Notes under the pieces: model-generated
What the model was told of the DNA's origin: nothing
Seen by the model: the letters and a program-made list of their open reading frames with translations, nothing else
The model's database searches: none
Program-made: the position numbers and the translations under genes
In this document: positions 39,650 to 41,775 of the stretch, one piece after another
Layout: each line of letters starts with the position of its first letter
Numbering within the stretch: the first letter of the stretch is position 1
DNA from: a bacterium
GTDB lineage: Bacteria > Elusimicrobiota > Elusimicrobia > UBA1565 > UBA9628
DNA length: 41,775 bases
Direction of reading: 5' to 3'
NCBI GenBank assembly: GCA_021806745.1
Contig: JAJZQS010000011.1
Coordinates: 1-41,775, forward strand

Positions 39650-40134
39650 GAAGGCCTCCTGAGAAGCTGGAGGATATCATTTTCCACCGAAGACGCGTCC
39701 AGGGGTCCGACGTAGCGGCCGCGAATGGCGCCGTCCGGGCCTATCAGGAAAGTGGTGGGAAGGTCGCGCACCGCGTAGGCGTCGAGCACGGCGGGGTCGG
39801 CGTAGGCCACCGGAAAATCCAGCTTCTCGCGCGCCAGAAACGGAGGCACGACGCGGGCCGGGTCGTCGTCGACGCTGACGGCGAGCACGACGAACCGTCC
39901 CCGAGAGTCTTTCGCCAGCGCGCGCAGGGCCGGCAGTTCCGCGCGGCACGAGTCGCACCAAGTCGCCCAAAAATTGAGCAGCACGACCTTGCCCCGCTGC
40001 TGCGAGAGGCTCACCGGGCTCCCGGCGGGCGATGTCAGCGAGAAATCGGGCGCGGCGTTGTCAGGCGCGGGCCGGGCGCACGCGGTCAAGGCGACGACGG
40101 CGGCCAGCGCCGCAAGTCGATGAGGGGTGATCAT
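39646..40134 (-). CDS. TlpA/ResA-like thioredoxin lipoprotein
   Basis: 162 residues. Lipoprotein signal LAALAAVVALTAC (Cys19). The AhpC/TSA-Redoxin domain has LLNFWATWCDSCRAELPALR (active-site CxxC) and the cis-Pro loop VRDLPTTFLIGPDG. Such ResA/TlpA proteins reduce disulfides outside the cytoplasm, often in cytochrome c or oxidase assembly; with the SCO1 and DsbA-like neighbours this fits a metal/thiol maturation role. A start upstream in the same frame would run through a GC hairpin and break the signal peptide. Its ATGA overlap joins it to the DsbA-like gene. Confidence 0.92.
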   Translation of the reverse strand: MITPHRLAALAAVVALTACARPAPDNAAPDFSLTSPAGSPVSLSQQRGKVVLLNFWATWCDSCRAELPALRALAKDSRGRFVVLAVSVDDDPARVVPPFLAREKLDFPVAYADPAVLDAYAVRDLPTTFLIGPDGAIRGRYVGPLDASSVENDILQLLRRPS

Positions 40135-40151
40135 GTCGAGGATGGCGCGTT

Positions 40152-40183
40152 CCGGCGCCCCCCGCGTGAGCGGGGGGCGCCGG
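40152..40183 (-). other. Perfect GC hairpin between tetR and the tlpA-like gene
   Basis: Arms 40152-40165 and 40170-40183 pair over 14 bp with a GTGA/TCAC loop. No T run follows on the minus strand; it may be a weak or factor-dependent terminator for tetR. Confidence 0.55.
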
Positions 40184-40196
40184 GGTGAGGCGGGCA

Positions 40197-40838
40197 TCAG
40201 CACCCGCAGGGAGTCTTCGGACCCATGGCGTCATCCCTCCTGTTTGCGGTTTTATGCTGCTCTAAAATCGAACGCGCCACGCCCGCGACGCGGCGAAACA
40301 CCCCGGCGTCCCGGCGGCAGCGCGCCAGCATGATCGTTCCCTCATAAAGCGCCGCCACGGCCTCGGCGCAGGCGCGCGCGTCCATGCCGGAGGCGAAATA
40401 GCCCGAGGATTTGGCGCGCTCCAGGCACTCGGCCATGGAATCGGTCCAGCGCGAGAAGAAGCGCCCCACGCGCTCGCGAAACGCCTCGTCTCGGTCGCTC
40501 ATCTCCAGGGCGATGTTGCCCACGAAGCACCCGGCCTTGCAGCCGATGCCGTCGAAAAAATCCGCGGCGTCTTCGAACATCTTCTCCACGGAGCGTTCCG
40601 GAGCGGCCTGCGCGCACAGGGGCCCGACCTTGCGCGAGAACTCCTCGATCTTGAAATCCAGAACGGCCAGCGCCAGGTCGGACTTGGAGCCGAAATGGTG
40701 GAAGAGGTTGGCCTTGGTCATCCCGCAGGCCTTGGCGATTTCGTCCATCGAGGCGGCGCCGAAGCCCTTGAGATGGATGACGTGCTCGGCCTCCCTCAAG
40801 ATGCGGTCGCGAACGGCGAGATCGGGTTTTCTCCCCAT
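40197..40838 (-). CDS. TetR/AcrR family transcriptional regulator
   Basis: 213 residues. The N-terminal helix-turn-helix reads RDRILREAEHVIHLKGFGAA then SMDEIAKACGMTKANLFHHF, with GSKSDLALAVL after it, as in TetR proteins. The C-terminal ligand domain (about 70-200) has cysteines in GCKAGCFVGNIALEMSDRDE, the pattern of regulators related to YxaF/LmrA or of nemR-like electrophile sensors; the tail ends CGC. A perfect palindrome sits between its own -10 and its ATG, so it very likely represses itself. The downstream tlpA/dsbA pair is separated by a hairpin and may or may not be a target. Effector unknown. Confidence 0.92.
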   Translation of the reverse strand: MGRKPDLAVRDRILREAEHVIHLKGFGAASMDEIAKACGMTKANLFHHFGSKSDLALAVLDFKIEEFSRKVGPLCAQAAPERSVEKMFEDAADFFDGIGCKAGCFVGNIALEMSDRDEAFRERVGRFFSRWTDSMAECLERAKSSGYFASGMDARACAEAVAALYEGTIMLARCRRDAGVFRRVAGVARSILEQHKTANRRDDAMGPKTPCGC

Positions 40839-40846
40839 AAATTGAC

Positions 40847-40860
40847 TGACCGTCCGGTCA
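40847..40860. promoter_or_regulatory. TetR operator palindrome
   Basis: TGACCG-TC-CGGTCA, a perfect 6+2+6 inverted repeat extended by TTGAC and TCAA. It lies just downstream of the tetR -10, over the expected transcription start, the typical place for autorepression. Confidence 0.75.
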
Positions 40861-40889
40861 ATTATAGCGTCGAAAGCCGATCATGTCAA
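40861..40889 (-). promoter_or_regulatory. Consensus promoter of the tetR gene
   Basis: Minus-strand TTGACA (40884-40889), exactly 17 nt, TATAAT (40861-40866): both hexamers match the sigma-70 consensus fully. Such a strong promoter makes sense for a gene kept off by its own product. Confidence 0.85.
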
Positions 40890-40930
40890 GATGCTACCGC
40901 CACCGCTGCTCGCTTGCCTTGCGCAGCGAG

Positions 40931-41775
40931 TCAGCGTGCGACGGCGAGGCGTCCGGACCTGACGATGGACATGCGTGCGGCCTTGCGCGCAATGACGACG
41001 AAGTCGTAGACGGCGCCCGCCTCCGGCGGCACTCTCCAGACGTAGCCGTATGTCAGGCGAGGACCCTGTCCGTTGCCGACGTCGACGACTCCTTGGGAGG
41101 TCATGGCAATGGGAGCTCCAAGCGGCAGCCCCCGCGCATATAGACGCAACTCCACGCCGTCGGCCGGACCGGCCTGGACGCGAAACGTCGCCGAGCCCCC
41201 GGGCGTCGCGTTTGGGGACACGAAGACCTCGTGAAACTCGAAGGTTTCATCCACCGGAGGTCGAACGACGCCGACGCTTGCGGCAGCACCGGCGGCGGAG
41301 CCGTCGGCGAGGGCTTGGCAAGTCGTCAGGCGCCATGCCGACGCGGAGACCGTGTGCGCGGACGCATCCATCGTCGACGGCAGCGGTGTCCAAGACGCCG
41401 CCGCCGGGTCCCAGGCGTAAATCTTGACGGCGGCGCTCCGTCGGCCGGAGATCGCCGCCGGGTCGTAGGGCAACGTGATCGTGGCCGGGATCGAGAGCGT
41501 CAGGCCGGCCGGACCGAATGCGGCCGCATCCGAGACGGCGCGCAATCCTTGCGCCGCTCGGGCGGCGGCTTGAGCGAGGAGTTCGGCGCGCCCTCCATAG
41601 GTCGCCGAGGAGATGATGAGGGGCGAGTCTTGCGCGAGTGCGTCGGGCGCGATCAGGACCGCGGCGCCGTCTGAGCGGCGCGCCAGGCCTCCGTACTTGC
41701 GGCCGATCACGGCCAAGGCGGGGGTGGGCCCCGAGGAGGCGGTGACGGCAAAAGGCGCGGGCGGGGGCTTGGATG
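40931..41775 (-). CDS. C-terminal part of a surface or secreted multi-domain protein, 5' end beyond window
   Basis: The frame is open to the window edge, so the visible 280 residues are the C-terminus of a longer protein; a TTG at 41716 is not a convincing start. The visible part begins with a Pro/Ala/Ser linker (KPPPAPFAVTASSGPTPALA). Next is a segment with LTLSIPATITLPYDPAAISG, then VKIYAWDPAAASWTPLPST and HTVSASAWRLTT, the pattern of the beta-sandwich domains seen near the ends of large bacterial surface proteins (LPYD...L.IYYWD...W.PL...V....V...HFS.F). The C-terminal 90 residues look like another Ig-like domain (ATFRVQAGPADGVELRLYAR). Function unknown; probably exported. Confidence 0.7.
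   Translation of the reverse strand, partial: SKPPPAPFAVTASSGPTPALAVIGRKYGGLARRSDGAAVLIAPDALAQDSPLIISSATYGGRAELLAQAAARAAQGLRAVSDAAAFGPAGLTLSIPATITLPYDPAAISGRRSAAVKIYAWDPAAASWTPLPSTMDASAHTVSASAWRLTTCQALADGSAAGAAASVGVVRPPVDETFEFHEVFVSPNATPGGSATFRVQAGPADGVELRLYARGLPLGAPIAMTSQGVVDVGNGQGPRLTYGYVWRVPPEAGAVYDFVVIARKAARMSIVRSGRLAVAR

Overview
The window is a dense, GC-rich (roughly 70%) chromosomal segment with about 35 protein genes on both strands, many sharing 1-4 nt start/stop overlaps. No RNA genes, CRISPR arrays or insertion sequences were seen. An LpxH-type hydrolase, an outer-membrane porin ending in Phe, lipoproteins and secreted thiol-redox proteins point to a diderm (Gram-negative) bacterium. 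Tyrosine/homogentisate catabolism, class I ribonucleotide reductase and an SCO1 protein suggest an oxygen-using life. I cannot fix the phylum from the sequence; high-GC Elusimicrobiota, Myxococcota or Acidobacteriota-like lineages are possible.

Layout: 1-1636 (minus) holds a nucleotide-sugar cytidylyltransferase (cut by the window edge) and a glycosyltransferase. 1748-5051 (plus) holds a TauE/SafE permease, a secreted M13 metallopeptidase and a small zinc-ribbon protein. 5134-7085 is an LpxH-like hydrolase coupled to an MGDG-synthase-type glycosyltransferase. 7114-9171 holds a secreted serpin and a DUF3014 membrane protein. 9225-15458 is an overlapping run of hemW, PIN-PhoH, a lone receiver domain, valS and a secreted unknown. 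16659-20311 (minus) is a tyrosine-degradation group (fah, hmgA, flavin reductase, single-domain HPPD) followed by a secreted unknown. 20366-25991 holds a tiny membrane protein, a C39/SH3/NlpC wall-hydrolase fusion, a 7Fe ferredoxin, a porin coupled to an alpha/beta hydrolase, and a two-TM protein. 25993-27135 is a bacterial eRF1-like (baeRF) protein. 27204-30787 (minus) is an overlapping operon of cysteine synthase, JAMM peptidase and a MoaD/CysO-MoeB-rhodanese fusion, with mutM at the end. 30891-32510 is a secreted caspase-like protein. 32491-38154 (minus) is nrdA-nrdB, a thioredoxin-fold protein without its cysteines, and an enolase-superfamily epimerase. 38269-40838 is an SCO1/DsbA/TlpA redox group with an autoregulated TetR gene. 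The end holds the C-terminus of a large surface-type protein.

Two observations stand out. First, the cysteine operon looks like a protein-bound-sulfur route of CysO/Mec/CysM type, in which the ubiquitin-like carrier is built into the same chain as its activating enzyme and sulfurtransferase, so its GG motif is internal. Second, at least seven genes have a clear -10 hexamer exactly 6 nt before the start codon (several with a -35 at 17 nt), which predicts leaderless transcripts as a common mode of expression here.
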